Positions 37,117-48,917 of a stretch of 64,000 nucleotides of DNA are shown here, piece after piece. Below the pieces are notes generated by a model. That model searched no databases. It had not been told where the DNA came from and was given only the letters and a program-made list of their open reading frames with translations. Position 1 is the first letter of the stretch, and each line of letters begins with the position of its first letter. Position numbers and translations under genes: made by a program. The stretch spans positions 5,043,290-5,107,289 of the forward strand of contig NC_081147.1 of NCBI RefSeq assembly GCF_958295425.1. Reading direction: 5' to 3'. This DNA is from Solea solea (Eukaryota > Chordata > Actinopteri > Pleuronectiformes > Soleidae).

Positions 37117-37586
37117 GCCATGTTTCCACCAAGTGGAACGGTTCAGTTGAATACATTTTTTTTTTGCGTTTCCATTAGAAATAGTTTTTTTCGGTACCCT
37201 TCCCTTGGGGTACCAGAGTAATGAAACGGTATGGGTGGAGCTACACCGACGACAGTCAGCTGATTGGGTGACAGAAAGGCGCCACTTCCCTTGTTACTGG
37301 TGTTTCTTCAATGCCCACATTCTATTCTCATACAAAGCTTGACATCTTGTTGAGAAAAACAGCCACAAACCGAGCAGAAAAAAAAAAAAAAGAGCTGCTG
37401 GATGTCGTCATTCATTGTCGGCCCACCTGTACAACACCACACTACATATCTCGCTGACACGGCCATTGGGCACAGTGCACAACCGCCAACCACGTAAAGG
37501 TACTGTTCTCAAGTATTCCTGAGTGCTTTACCATTCCAAACTGTACAATACTTCACCAAACCGAACTACATGATGGAAAGTAGCCA
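37117..37586. mobile_element. Nonautonomous TIR element (fish MITE type)
   Basis: The left end GCCATGTTTCCACCAAGTGG and AACGGTTC pairs imperfectly (about 70-75 percent) with the reverse complement of the right end (GGCTACTTTCCATCATGTAG, TTCGGTT). The interior contains GGTACC-type phrases and a poly-A run (37378-37392). The start TTTCCACCAAG..CGGT is typical of a MITE family in many fish. No clear target duplication, no protein. Confidence 0.6.
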
Positions 37587-37595
37587 TAATTGTCT

Positions 37596-37800
37596 TTGTG
37601 TTTGTATTTCTAGCTCTGTGAGGACCAACAACTCTATGAACCATATGGAGTGAGGGCATTTTGGGAAAGTGAGGACATTTTGTCTGGTAATCATATCTTT
37701 TAAGGGCTTTTTGAGGGTTAAGACCTGGTTTTAGGGTTTGAGTTAGAATTGTGTTCAGGTTGGGGTTAGGCATTTAGTTGTGATGGTTAAGGTTAGGGGC
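37596..37800. repeat. Interspersed repeat with TTAGGG-like phrases
   Basis: Text such as TATTTCTAGCTCTGTGAGGA, GAGTGAGGGCATTTTGGGAA, TTTTTGAGGGTTAAGACCTG and GTTGTGATGGTTAAGGTTAG is a familiar teleost repeat. The GTTAGG phrases are part of that repeat and not an interstitial telomere, since they are irregular. Confidence 0.6.
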
Positions 37801-37959
37801 TAGTAAATGCTACAAAATCGCGTGTGAGTGGGTAGAGGAGGGGAAGATAGAACAAGGTGGTTTTGGTAATTCATCAGAAAACCATGGGGCAACAGAGTTT
37901 CCATGCTGGAGCTTTAAAATCAAAATTGTGTAGCTTATTTTATGCCTTTCTTAATGGGG

Positions 37960-38156
37960 GCAGCCATCTTTTACCACCATGTGTCGACAGCATCCAGCGA
38001 ACAAACCAGCCAATGAGCGTTTTTGAGGTAAAAGCTTCTATGTGAAGGCTACCATTTCCTGATATTAGAAAGGGAGCAGAGAAATCCTCCAATTGGGAAA
38101 ATATTCGGTCTCACCATTTGATGTCACTAATTGTGTACACTGGCCCTTTAGGTTTG
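37960..38156. repeat. Interspersed repeat ending TACACTGGCCCTTTAGG
   Basis: The order of phrases CCACCATGTGTCGACAG, CAAACCAGCC, GAAGGCTACCAT, TGATGTCACTAATTGTGTAC and ACTGGCCCTTTA follows a fish repeat whose end normally reads TACACACTGGACCTTTAA. Heavily decayed. Confidence 0.5.
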
Positions 38157-38859
38157 AACTCAGTTTTGGAATGAGGGGTCTCTCTCACTTGAACCCCATC
38201 CACCAGATGGGCAGAGGCACTTGTTTCATATGTGACAGGCCATCCCTCTACCATACCTACTCTTGTATCCCATTTATTGTCCAATGTGTCTCTATTTTTA
38301 TGTCGCTTTGCAGTTCAAGTAATCAAAGTTGTAATCAATGCTGGATTAGCAACACTTTACACTAGATAACTTGGTTTGCAAATATGCTGAAAGGTTATTA
38401 TGTAAATATTGATCAGTTGCACTAAAATGTACTACGTTCCCAGTTTTAAATTCACAATAGTAAAAAAAAATGGTTCTGTGTTGAAATGAAAAATGTAAAT
38501 GAAGGGAAGAGCCTCAGATAAGTGCATTTGTAGGAAGATGTCCACTAATTGAATTTTTGGGTGTCTTTCCTCTGCTTATTTTTTTTTAAGAATTGCTGCC
38601 AGCACTCCATTTAAAAGTGAGAAACACTTTGTATAACAACGCACCTCTGACATTACTGCAAATTGATCAACTGCGTTGTTAACATGAGGTGCAGCGTGAA
38701 TAACCTTTGTGCGAGGCGGCAACACATCACAGTGACCATCAGTGCCCGAGCTCTCAGCTCTTGCCTGCGTGTGTGGGCATGCTCGTCTGTTGTTGTGCTT
38801 TTTCATGTCTCATGCCACAGCGAGCGCTATTTTTTTGCGCTTTAACATTTGGATGGCCC
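38157..38859. other. Unassigned spacer
   Basis: No gene or repeat recognised; overlapping open frames on both strands around 38576-38860 are short and featureless. Confidence 0.45.
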
Positions 38860-39560
38860 ACGTTTAAAGTGCTGTTTAACCTTTCAAACAATTGCCAAGG
38901 CTCCGAGCAACATTTGAATAATATTGTCTTTGCCAACATTTTACCTTGTGTACAGAGAGGCTCAAAGGCAGTCGATGATATACGGCTTACCACATCAAAA
39001 AAAAAGCCATCTATATTTAGGGTTGCAGGAAAAGAGAGGATATTTATTTTTAAAACAAATGTTTATTATGCCTTTTTATCATCCGGGCCCTTGAAAAACA
39101 TGTCAGTAACAATCCCTTTCTCTCTCTCTCCCTTCTGTTTACCTCCATATTAAAAACTCATAAGGGATATTTAAACAGTAACAGGACCGTTTAAGGAGGC
39201 GGATGGAGATAAACTTTTGGCCGTGTGTATTTTCAATCTCCGTCATTCCCCTAGGGCCCTTCCTTTACCGCCTTTAAGAGAATACAAATCACTTCAATTA
39301 TTCAAACCTCCAGAGAACCCTGGGCGAATAAAAGCTAATACACACGCTAGAAAAATAGATAAATAAACCTATGTATAAACAAACACCGCATGCATTAATT
39401 ACGCATTTCAGTCGACAGCGTTGGTGGAGGCTGTTTTCTGAGAATAAAGGCAGCACAGATATCGAGTGTACTTTATTGGGCCTTGTGTTATTCCAATGGT
39501 TTACCTACCAGTAATAGTAAAAAGCCCACGCAGGTAAACAAAGCAATTCCCTTGATATAC
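38860..39560. other. Candidate conserved noncoding DNA
   Basis: Repeat-free, of mixed composition and rich in transcription-factor-like short words (GGTAAACAAAG, TAATTACGCATTTC, AATTGCCAAGG, CCTTTAAGAG). The texture differs from the decayed repeats around it. This is a visual impression only; no ortholog was compared. Confidence 0.25.
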
Positions 39561-42500
39561 TGGAGCGAAAACATCCTCCCTTTGTTTGCCCCCTCCCTGC
39601 CTTTCGTCATCCTTCACTTGATGTAAGGCACTTTAGTCATAGTGTACACAGCAACGGCTGCTGCCTTTGTGGGAGGATGATGTTTACAAGTTGGAGTGAC
39701 ATGCAGACTGAAGTGTCCAGGAAATTGTGACCTACTTTTTTTTTTTTTTTTTCCATTTCCCTGCTGGTCATCAGGAAGAAAAACAAGACTGTGAATGATC
39801 GTCACTGGACTTTAACAGCAGAGGACGACATGTAGCGCTGACTTTCATCTGACACCACATCAACATAAGACGAGCGCTCTTTGTTAGTTTAAAAACACAC
39901 ACACGGTTGTCATTTTGCCATCCAGTGGGCACCGGCACATTATGTTGCTCCTTAAAGATGTGTTTGTCGGAAAACAATGCAACCCATACCCGTATATTAT
40001 ATTCATGTTGACTTTTAAAACATTTCTGATGCACATTAAGCGAATAAAGGGTGCAGTAAAACAAATACTTTTAGAAAGGTCCCCAACATACTATTTCCAT
40101 CTGAAAGATACCTGTATATGATTGTAGGGATACCAGTAAAGATAGCAAGATGGGAAAGAATCTCTACGTTATGGTGATGGAAGGATGGCAACTTATGCTT
40201 GATCTGACAGAACATTGAACTGGTTTCCTCATCAGTCCAAAAAATTTACCGGTCTGAATCTCTCCATATTTTTTTCACCGTTAGTCCGACTTTGTGAAAT
40301 TTGATTAAGTACAATTTCAGAAAACCAGTCCAGTTTTAGTCTGACTGACACAATAAATAACTTTAGCTAATATCATGTAAACATACCTAGTTGGTCAGTA
40401 TGTCACTGTTATAACAGCATATTATAAAGTTAATTAATATGCCCCTATGTACATTTTGCATGTATTGGATAGCAAAGCATATTACGCCAATGCACTGAAA
40501 GAGTGCTATTTTCTAGTTGTTTAGAATGCTAACTATATATCATTAGTACTACTGCAGATGCAATGAAGTACTTGGCAGGACTATATTGAGTCACCTTTCG
40601 GGTGTATTTCCGTATGCTGTTTTAACTAAATATATTTAAATCACAGATTGATTCATTAAATATTCAAATATAAGCATACACATTTTTTATTACATAAACA
40701 TATTTTTTTGTGTATTTTAATTGTTTTAAAGTAGAAACAGCACGTTTGAAAAATGATTAGTGTTGTCATGGCGTAGATTGAAAAGCACACGCGTAGTACA
40801 TTATTCATGTACTAAAGTTTACTTGAGATTTACAAGAAAAGTCCTAAATATGACATACAGAGACGTTTCCAGTTCACTGCATCAGTCCCACGTTAGAATC
40901 ATCTCCTGACAAATGCAAAGGCAGATGGACAGAAATAAGAGTGGACGGCTGACATTTGAGTTGGACTGGAGATAGAAGTGTGACCTGAAGGTGATGGTGC
41001 TCAGTGAGGGTGGCAGGGATTTTTCACTCTCTGTCGTTTGTTGTTGTTTTTTTTTTCTTTTTTTTGTTCTGGGGTAAATGTCACAGTGATGAGAGGACAC
41101 CAAGAAAGCAACAGGAACAGAAGCCCACTGGCATGCTGTCTTGGTTATAAACCTGCTGTGACACAACCTCTGCACATGTGCCTATTTATAACCATCCTGC
41201 CGACATGCCTTTAAGAGCAGAGCGAGTGGCCATCGTATATTTCATACGCTCATAAATGTCCACCGTTATGAGGCTGCATTGACGAAACATCGACCTCAGA
41301 TGCAGAGCACCACTGTGCCTGTGTGGTCTGTATATACGCCCGTGCTTTGAGAGCGCAGTGACGTACGACAGAATAACTTGGCTTCCAAGGTGCACCGTTT
41401 TTTTCCTTCACCAATCATTTACAGCATTTTAGACACGGCTGCTTCACAGCGCTGCATGTACCTGCTGCCTAATCCCATCCGCGTTGAATGAGAGGCTGAT
41501 TAGCAATGCATGGGACCCGACTGCAAAATGGGCCCCCCGCCATTGTTGTTTCTGCTGACGAGGCAGGCTCACTGGCTAACCCGGCCAGCTACGAGATAGG
41601 GGGGAGGGGGGTGAATGAGGGATGGAATGACAGGGAGGAGTGGGTGCAGCTGAGGGGGTGAGGTGGAGAAGTGGGGGGGGGGATGAAAAATGAGCAGCTG
41701 GAAAAAAGAAAGGAAAATTGAATGATAAGAATGGAGAAGGCCAAAGATAACTGGAAAGAGAAGCTGAGTGGAGCAGTACTCAACTCTATATCCCAGTAAA
41801 CTTAATTAGCTCCATCACTTGAAGTTTCCTTTAAGGCACATTTTTAATCAGCTAATGACAGGGCAGCAACTCATTGCATTTAGGCATGTATGGTCGAGGC
41901 GAGCGGTTCAACCATCATCACAATGTTGAAAAAGAAAGATGATGGCAACTGACAGCAACTGTCAATGTGGAATGGCTGTTGGTGCCAGGTGGGCTGGTCT
42001 GCGTAGTTCAGAACCTGTCGATTTGGTGTCAAATTGATGGATTATCACACAAAACCATCACTACATTTTTTTTTTTCTGAGACAAGGTCTGAAGTCTAAA
42101 TGTCATCCAGATCTGATCCAGGTTACGCAATGTAAGTTTTCACAAATTGAGATCTCAGCAACATCTTAACAGATCAGGATTCATTTTGTTATAATTATGT
42201 AAGATGGTAATAGCTACCCAGCCTACATCCCCATGTGGGCACCGATATAACCGATAATATGGGTCCCAAGTGGGTTTCCCACCCATGTCTGTCCACATCC
42301 ATGTTACTGAAACAACATGCATAGAACATCTTCTGAATCAAAATGTACACATTACAGGTGCCATGTACTGAACATTGAACACAGGTGACAGTGTTTAAGC
42401 CTGGTGGATGTGTGTGATCTCTGAGTGAAAGTGTGAAAGCACTTCAAAGTCAATTCAAGTAATGATCAGCCAAGAGTTTGACAATGAGTCTTTTTTGCCC

Positions 42501-42769
42501 TGCTCTTCTTGCATGAGAATAGTCCAAGTATCCATTTGACAGGCCCATGTTGTTGCAAACCCCCTCTCCTGCGGTGTAGCCAGACTTAACGCCACAGCTT
42601 TACTACCATGTTCAGACGTATTACACAGTAAAACTGGATTTGTAGTGTCAACGACAAATCAGCACCTAAGCAACAAAACTTTTTTAGGATGAGCAGGGTA
42701 AGAGAAATCTGATTCTCTCCTGAAATATAAAGCTATTAGCCAGCATATGATTTTCCCATAAGCCTCTTA
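39561..42769. other. Unassigned spacer
   Basis: No gene recognised. T-run at 39736-39752. At 41590-41780 is a long purine-rich stretch (GGGGAGGGGGGTG, GAAAAAAGAAAGG). 41790-41900 carries TTAATTAGCTC and AATCAGCTAATGAC homeodomain-like words. Confidence 0.4.
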
Positions 42770-43640
42770 GGGTGCAGAAAGACACACCTAGGATGCCAGG
42801 ACGCTCCCTCGGGGAGCTAATCCCGCAGCATAGCCTAATCTCATGTTAGGTGATCAAACGGGCGAGAGGAGAACCTGAGAGAAGGAATTGTAAGAGCCAC
42901 AAATCCACAGAAACAAATCTTATTACATTGTGAAACCAGTGACTTTACCCCAGCATCAACCATATTTATGGCTCAGGCTTCCTGTACTCTTTAAATTGTC
43001 ACAGTTTCATCTGAACGAGAAGATATAACAGCTCGTAAACGGGAGCCGTTATGTGGGTTTGCTGTTGCCACGGCCTCTCCTGCTGTCACTGACACAAGTC
43101 TGTGTGTGTGTTGCTTTGCTTTTTAGAGGCAAAACACATCCCACTGAGGATGAATTCACACAGCAAATTAGTGTTTGATTTGCTCCCTGTGAATAAACCA
43201 CGCTGTTGTACTTTCCTCGCCCGAGTCTGAACTTTCAAAGGAAAATAAATGATTATGCACCAAAACAAGGATCAGCTGGGTGGAATCAGATGGGGTTATT
43301 GAAACATTTAAAGGAGAATGTAATAACAGTTAGTTGTCTAAAAATAGAGAGAAACCAATAGTAGTAAAAAAAACAAAAAAAACAACTGAATGTAATAAAC
43401 TCAGGGTGAGCTTTCACCAAGAGTAATTAGAGTCATTTATACACACAGGCAGGGGTCGGCTATCAATTCCAATGGCTCCTGTGGAGAGTTTATGCCTCTG
43501 ACATCACATCCTGTTAGCTTGTTTAAACAGCGGGCCCCCGCAGTGATAGTCAGCATGAACAGCCTCCTGGGAAAACTCGGGAGAGTAGCAGCAAACCAAC
43601 AGGAATTCGACTTAAAACCAGGAGATTAGTCCAGATTACC
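42770..43640. other. Candidate conserved noncoding DNA
   Basis: Repeat-poor stretch of mixed composition (for example ATATTTATGGCTCAGGCTTC, GGTCGGCTATCAATTCCAAT, GTTTAAACAGCGGGCCCCCG) lying just outside a MITE and a gypsy remnant. No open frame with recognisable domains. The designation is an impression that needs alignment. Confidence 0.25.
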
Positions 43641-43792
43641 GTATCGTAAAGCTGCTAGGTTATTGGTAAAATGGCTGGAAACACGAGTGATTGCCTGAGG
43701 CCCCAAGCAGAAGGCAACAACCCCCACCCCCTCATCATCTATCACATGTGTTTCCACTACTTTCACCTCTCTCTGATCCCTGATTTGATTTT

Positions 43793-44196
43793 TGGCACGT
43801 TTCCATCATACAGTTCTAGCACTACTTGGCTCAGCTAGACTCTACTGTTTTTTTGCTTCTCCATAAGGGATAGTTCCTGGCACTTGGTGCTTCTTTGGTA
43901 CCTGCTCTGGCATGGTTCCAAGAAAGCTGAGTCGATACTAAAATGTGACGTCAACAGGGATTAGCATGAGCGTGATGTCCGACACAAGAATCAAACCAAA
44001 CAGTTAAAAAGACTTAAAAATCCCAAAATGTGTTAATCTCCAACATTTATCAAGGACATTTCTGCCATGCTATGATGACCCGGCCCACGTTAAGGGGGTC
44101 GATGAAGTAATGGGAAACTTCAAGCCTGATACCAAACTATAGAGTTGAGTAGATTAGAGCCGAGTAGTGCTAGAACTGTATAATTGAAAAGTGCCA
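43793..44196. mobile_element. TGGCAC-ended MITE, complete copy (404 bp)
   Basis: Both ends are present. The left end TGGCACGTTTCCATCATACA then GTTCTAGCACTACT pairs with the reverse complement of the right end (TGGCACTTTTCAATTATACA, GTTCTAGCACTACTCGGCT) for about 38 bp. It is flanked by TTTGATTTT at 43784-43792 and again at 44197-44205, a 9-bp direct repeat. No coding capacity. Its interior is the reverse complement of the interior at 4170-4260, so the 3863 copy lies in the opposite orientation. Confidence 0.9.
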
Positions 44197-44779
44197 TTTG
44201 ATTTTGAAACATTCCTTCATCATTTTGAATTTTATATTTGAGCAAAGACATGTCATTACCAGGCTTTCGATTTGGTTAATTTAGGCATACAGTGTGATTG
44301 GTTATAGATAGTGAACTAGTCATAATAAGTGAGTGCCTTATTGTTCCCCAAACTCGCAACAGCCTCTTTTAAAAAAAGTGGGACGCGGCTCTACTGCCTG
44401 GTTCTATTGGATTTGCATGCACAGTATATCCGCCTCTTTTAGTCACATGATCTGCTGGATAGTTCTCTTTTCAGTGGGATTTTTTGGGAGAACCCACAAA
44501 AATTGTACTATTAGCACTGTAGACATGACTTAAACTACAGCACCACTTTGCTTTGGTTGCCACCAGTGTTGGTTGCTGATCCCAGTTATTTATAGATAAA
44601 TTCTAACATAAATTCTGTGAACAAATAACTAGAACAAGGAAGCGTAAAACTGAAATGCTATAGTGTTCTTGTTTACAGTGTTTATGTACAAACGAAAGGT
44701 TCTGCCTGTTGCTGTAGTCCCTGCTCACAACATCCCTGTTGTGAGCTCAGAATCTGAAAGTGTCTAACACCACATGCTT

Positions 44780-45662
44780 CTCAGGTTTCTGCCTTTGTGA
44801 CTCCCGATAGCTTCCTTCAGTACACTGTTATGCCCTTTGGGCTGTGTAATGCTCCAGCTACCTTCCAAAGGCTTGTAGATATGGTACTGAGATGGGTACC
44901 CTACTGCAGAGCATATCCTGATGATATTGTTGTTTGCTCTGCTGCTTGGGCTAGTCACATGGCATTTACCCTCAATCTCACAAAATGTGAGTTTGGGAAA
45001 TGCACTGTAGTCTATCTTGGTCAGCAGGTGGGTCAAGGTCAGGTGTGTCCTGCTAATGGAAAAAACATGGCCCTTGCTGCATTTTCCAGTACCAACCACC
45101 AGAAGAGAGCTGCGCTGTTTCGTTGGGATGGCAGGGAATTACTGCCGGTTCTGCAGAAACTTTTCTGATGTAGCGGCACCTTTAACTGCTCTAACCAGTT
45201 AACCAGAAACTCCCTCATCTGGTCACGTGTCAACAATCTTTTGACAGTCTAAAAGGGCTACTATGTTCTACTCGTGTTCTGCCTGCCCCAGACTTCTTTG
45301 GATGCTAGTACAGTTGGAGCAGGATCTGTTCTTCTACAGGAGGATGATCAAGGCATTGGCGATCCTGTGAGTTACTTTTCACACAAGTTTTAAAACACAT
45401 CAACTAAACTACAATTGAGAAGGAAGCTCTGGCTCTGTTGTTTGCACTACATCATATTGATTTCTACCTGGGATCAAGGTAGGGACCATAAAGGTCTTCA
45501 CTGATCATAATCCACTTGTTTTTCTGTCCAGAATGTACAATCACAATCATCTCCTTATGCGTTGGTCCCTGTTTATACAGGACTACAACCTGGAAATTGC
45601 CCATAAAAGGGGGACGGAGATTCTGGGTGCTGATGCTTTGTCACAGTTTGTGAAGTTGTAAT
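44780..45662 (+). mobile_element. Ty3/gypsy pol remnant (RT and RNase H)
   Basis: A 123-codon frame (44797-45168) holds FLQYTVMPFGLCNAPATFQR and then AYPDDIVV, the reverse-transcriptase catalytic block with Pro in place of the usual Leu/Ile before D-D (44914-44925). [16 protein letters not shown] follows directly, implying an internal deletion. Later frames give the RT thumb/connection ([13 protein letters not shown]), the RNase H start (ASTVGAGSVLLQEDDQG) and VFTDHNPLVFL..RWSLFIQDYNLEIAHKRG, ending with ADALS just before a stop at 45658-45660. Several stops and shifts occur. Integrase, gag and LTRs are not visible. It is an old inactive retrotransposon copy. Confidence 0.88.
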
Positions 45663-47470
45663 GGTTCCAAACCATTACAAGTATGTAACAGACATATATT
45701 AATTTATTAGACACACAATACCGTTTTAAGGGTTCACTATCTTAAGAATATTGTGTTGCTTGGGTTCTAAGGGAGAGCACAGTGTATGACAGCTGAATGT
45801 AAGAGGCTGATAATTAGACAGTCTGTCATACAACCACAATACAAAACAGAACTGTCCCTTTAATTCTTAAAGATTAACTTACTGAGACACACTTTCTTTT
45901 TTTTTTCCTTTTTAATCAAAAGAAAAAAAAAATGGCTCTTTGCTGGGGGAACAAGGGGGATGCAATAATGGAAGAAGAGCTAAGCTGCTCCAGAAATATC
46001 AAGTGTCATCTACTGTAGATCAAGTCAGAATTCTGAGATGCCTGCCGGTCATAATAAATCCATTTCTGCTGTGGCTCTGCACCTCCTCTGCCCTGATAAC
46101 TCCCCTCACACTCACCCTACCATTTTTAAAATGTCTTTACTTGTGAAACATGTCATCTAACGCCAATCATGTCAAAATTGCTGCAGTCAAACTAAGGAGC
46201 AAGTGATGTGAACCGCAATATTCCACAGTGTTTTCACTGCACAAAGGCCATAATTATGCTGGACACGTGTTTGAGTGCAACACCCACGTCTCACATTCGT
46301 GTTTGTTTTCTGCTTGAACATATTTCAACCTCGACAGCGTGTTACATAACGGCACAAAATAGCATCTTATCCCTTTTGAACCTTTGGCAGCTTTTACTCA
46401 AGTTTTCATTAGCATTGGTTAAAGCTCATATCATAGTAGGTATTTGCCTGGTCCTGTAAATGTTTTAAGACATTTAAATTAATAAAACCCACATACAAAA
46501 ATCCGAGGCACAATTTTCTCAGATGTTTGAACCCCACTCTCTGCTGTTTTATTTTAGTCCCTTTGGCAGTTATTACAGTTTTTCTAGTATTTCTACAAAG
46601 GTTAAATAAATGGTGTGGTTCATTGAGTTTCTGACACATTGTCATTGCTGTGAGCGCCCCCTGCACATAGAACCTGCATGATATAGGCAGATAGACACTC
46701 TATGCCGACTTAAGTGCCCAATATCTTACAAAACCACTGTCCCCTTGCACCAGTCCCTAGAGAAACTCTGTGATTTTATATCATGGCACATCAACCACTA
46801 CTTGCCTTGCTGGTAGTTTGGAACCTCTGGTATAAAAGTTAACTTTTTTTGCAGGGGGAAAACTGCACAAGTCTGGCAACATTGCTGTTTTGCTTTTATT
46901 TCGTTTTGACAGGTGGAGCAGGCAGAAGCTCTGATATCCAAACAGGTTAATTAGCAGTGTTTACACCTGTGTGTGGTTAAGTGTAGGAGTGGAAATCTGG
47001 CCCAGTTTCACTGTAATTGGTATACATCAAACATGATCATGTCCAGGAGAGTGGAACACAAAGGTGCGACAAGCTGAGCCAGACATTCACAGCGAGTCAA
47101 GCACTGCACAAAAATACCACCAACGATCATCTCTCAACTGAATTGCAATGCAATATGAAATGTTGCCATATTGCCCAATCAATAGTATTTATAACCTGCA
47201 TTTAGCTTCAATGCAACTGAAAATAGATCCCATAATGACAAATGCAGTTGTAAAATCCTGTCTCTGTCACACATAGTTGTGGTGTGTACTGGCAGCTGAT
47301 AAGCCTATCATTCATCCGGCACTCCAACTGGAATGTTGACTTTTTCATTACACTGAACTCCATTGCTCATAAAGCAAACATATTTAACTGTTTTTGAGCT
47401 GATTAAACTGTGGTTCTAATGTTCAGCACTGATTCTGATTCTGTTTGAGGGCAAAGCCACCTCAGTGTTT
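45663..47470. other. Unassigned spacer
   Basis: No gene recognised. 45700-45880 might be residual retrotransposon sequence next to the gypsy remnant, but no LTR pair is visible. 45950-46330 is repeat-free mixed sequence. Confidence 0.4.
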
Positions 47471-48531
47471 TAAAGGAGACATATTATACCCTATTTCCCC
47501 AAGTTAAAATAGTTCCCTGGTGTCCTAATGAACAAAATACCATAAGGATGAAGCACCATAGCAGTTCAATAACCCTGCCAAAACCGCCCCTTTCAGAACG
47601 CTCGGTTTTGTGCGTGGTTCCTTTATATGCAAATGAGACACAGGCAAACACACACCCACTTTTTCCAGGGGGTTTCTGATTTGCCCTTTTTACTGCTCTC
47701 ACTCGCTCAGCTCCTGTTCCCTCCGCTCCATTCCTCTCCCCCTCCCTCCACTAGTTCTCTGACAATGTCAACATTGCAGCATGCGCGGAAAACAGCGAGA
47801 GTGCCGTCACAGGAAGAGACGTCCGACACAAGGATCAAGCCGAACAGTCCCAAACTGTAAATCAGTTAAAAACACTTAGGAACAGCGGCGAGCGGCGAGC
47901 TGCATAAACTGCCGCTGTATATGACTGTATCAGACTGAGTCTGTGCTCTGGTCATGGAGGACGTACTGAACACATTTTTTTAATTAGGACGTGTCAGAAT
48001 GGTCAGTTATGAGCTCTATTTGACCTTTTCTTAAAAATGTTTGCGTTTGTACGTCGGTGAAATACGGTCGCTGACTAAATACGGCGACCGCTCGCCGCAG
48101 TCTGATGCGAAGTGGTGCGAACTTAGTTTGCTGACTTTATCCGGCACATTAGCTTCATATATAAAATCCTCTGAGGCTGGAAGTTTGTGTAAAACACTGT
48201 GCTCCACTTGTCCCTCCGCGTTGACATAATACCGCTCTTCCTCCCTCGCCTGTACTCTCGCATTTTATAGGGACAAGGTGGAGCTAAGGTGGAGCTCTCG
48301 AGGTAAACTTACTGGTGGGGTGGTAACATTCGCAGTGAAATGCGCATGCTGCCGTCATAAGCGCAGGGAATTCAACATTGCGTGTTTTATCGCCTATACT
48401 TACACTAAGGGGGGCCACGAAAACATGACTGAGTATTCTTTTTCCACATTTTGGCGACTGGTAGGGCCTCCAGAGTCCCAAATATAAGTATTGAAATGGT
48501 TAAAAAGTTGATTTTGCATAATATGTCCCCT
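47471..48531. mobile_element. Large nonautonomous TIR element (about 1.06 kb)
   Basis: The left end TAAAGGAGACATATTATACC and the right end TTTTGCATAATATGTCCCCT are imperfect inverted repeats (AGGRGACATATTATRC). The right half contains phrases typical of an abundant fish element (GGGACTCTGG reversed, TACACTAAGGGGGGCCACG, CATGCTGCCGTCATAAGCGC). The interior at 47800-47870 (GACGTCCGACACAAGGATCA, GCCGAACAG) also resembles the interior of the TGGCAC MITEs. No transposase; several short frames are featureless. Target duplication unclear. Confidence 0.7.
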
Positions 48532-48594
48532 GATCACACCAGGGAACAGTATATTACAATTAACTACCTAGCTCAAGTTGAATCTACTTATTTT

Positions 48595-48917
48595 CCTTTC
48601 GGATGCTCCCTTCAGAGGTCGCCACAGCGAATTAACCTCCTCCATCTAACCCTGTTCTCTGTATCCATCTCTCTCACACCAACTAACTTCATGTCCTCTT
48701 TCACTACATCCATAAACCTTCTCTTTGGTCTTCCTCTAGACCGCCTGCCTGGCAGTTCCAGCCCAAGCATCCTTCTACCAATATACTCACTATCCCTCCT
48801 CTGTACATGACCAAACCATCTCATTCTGTCCTCTCTGACCTTATCTCCAAAACATCTAACATGTGCTGTTCCTCTGATTGACTCATTCCTGATCTTATCC
48901 GTAACATTAATTGACAC
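48595..48917 (-). mobile_element. RTE-like LINE ORF2 C-terminus and 3' end
   Basis: An uninterrupted 101-codon minus-strand frame reads VTDKIRNESIRGTAHVRCFG, MRWFGHVQRRDSEYIGRRML, ELPGRRSRGRPKRRFMDVVK and NRVRWRRLIRCGDL, the C-terminal tail typical of RTE-type LINEs in animals. The ORF stop is followed by GAGGTTAATTCGCTGTGGCG and ACCTCTGAAGGGAGCATCCG, the usual short 3' end. The copy is 5'-truncated to about 320 bp, as is common for LINEs. Lack of stops suggests it is younger than the other LINE fragments here. Confidence 0.85.

Noticed and set aside
37720..37800. Interstitial telomere repeats (TTAGGG-like phrases)
   Set aside because: The phrases are irregular and embedded in a known-looking interspersed repeat; no tandem (TTAGGG)n array exists.
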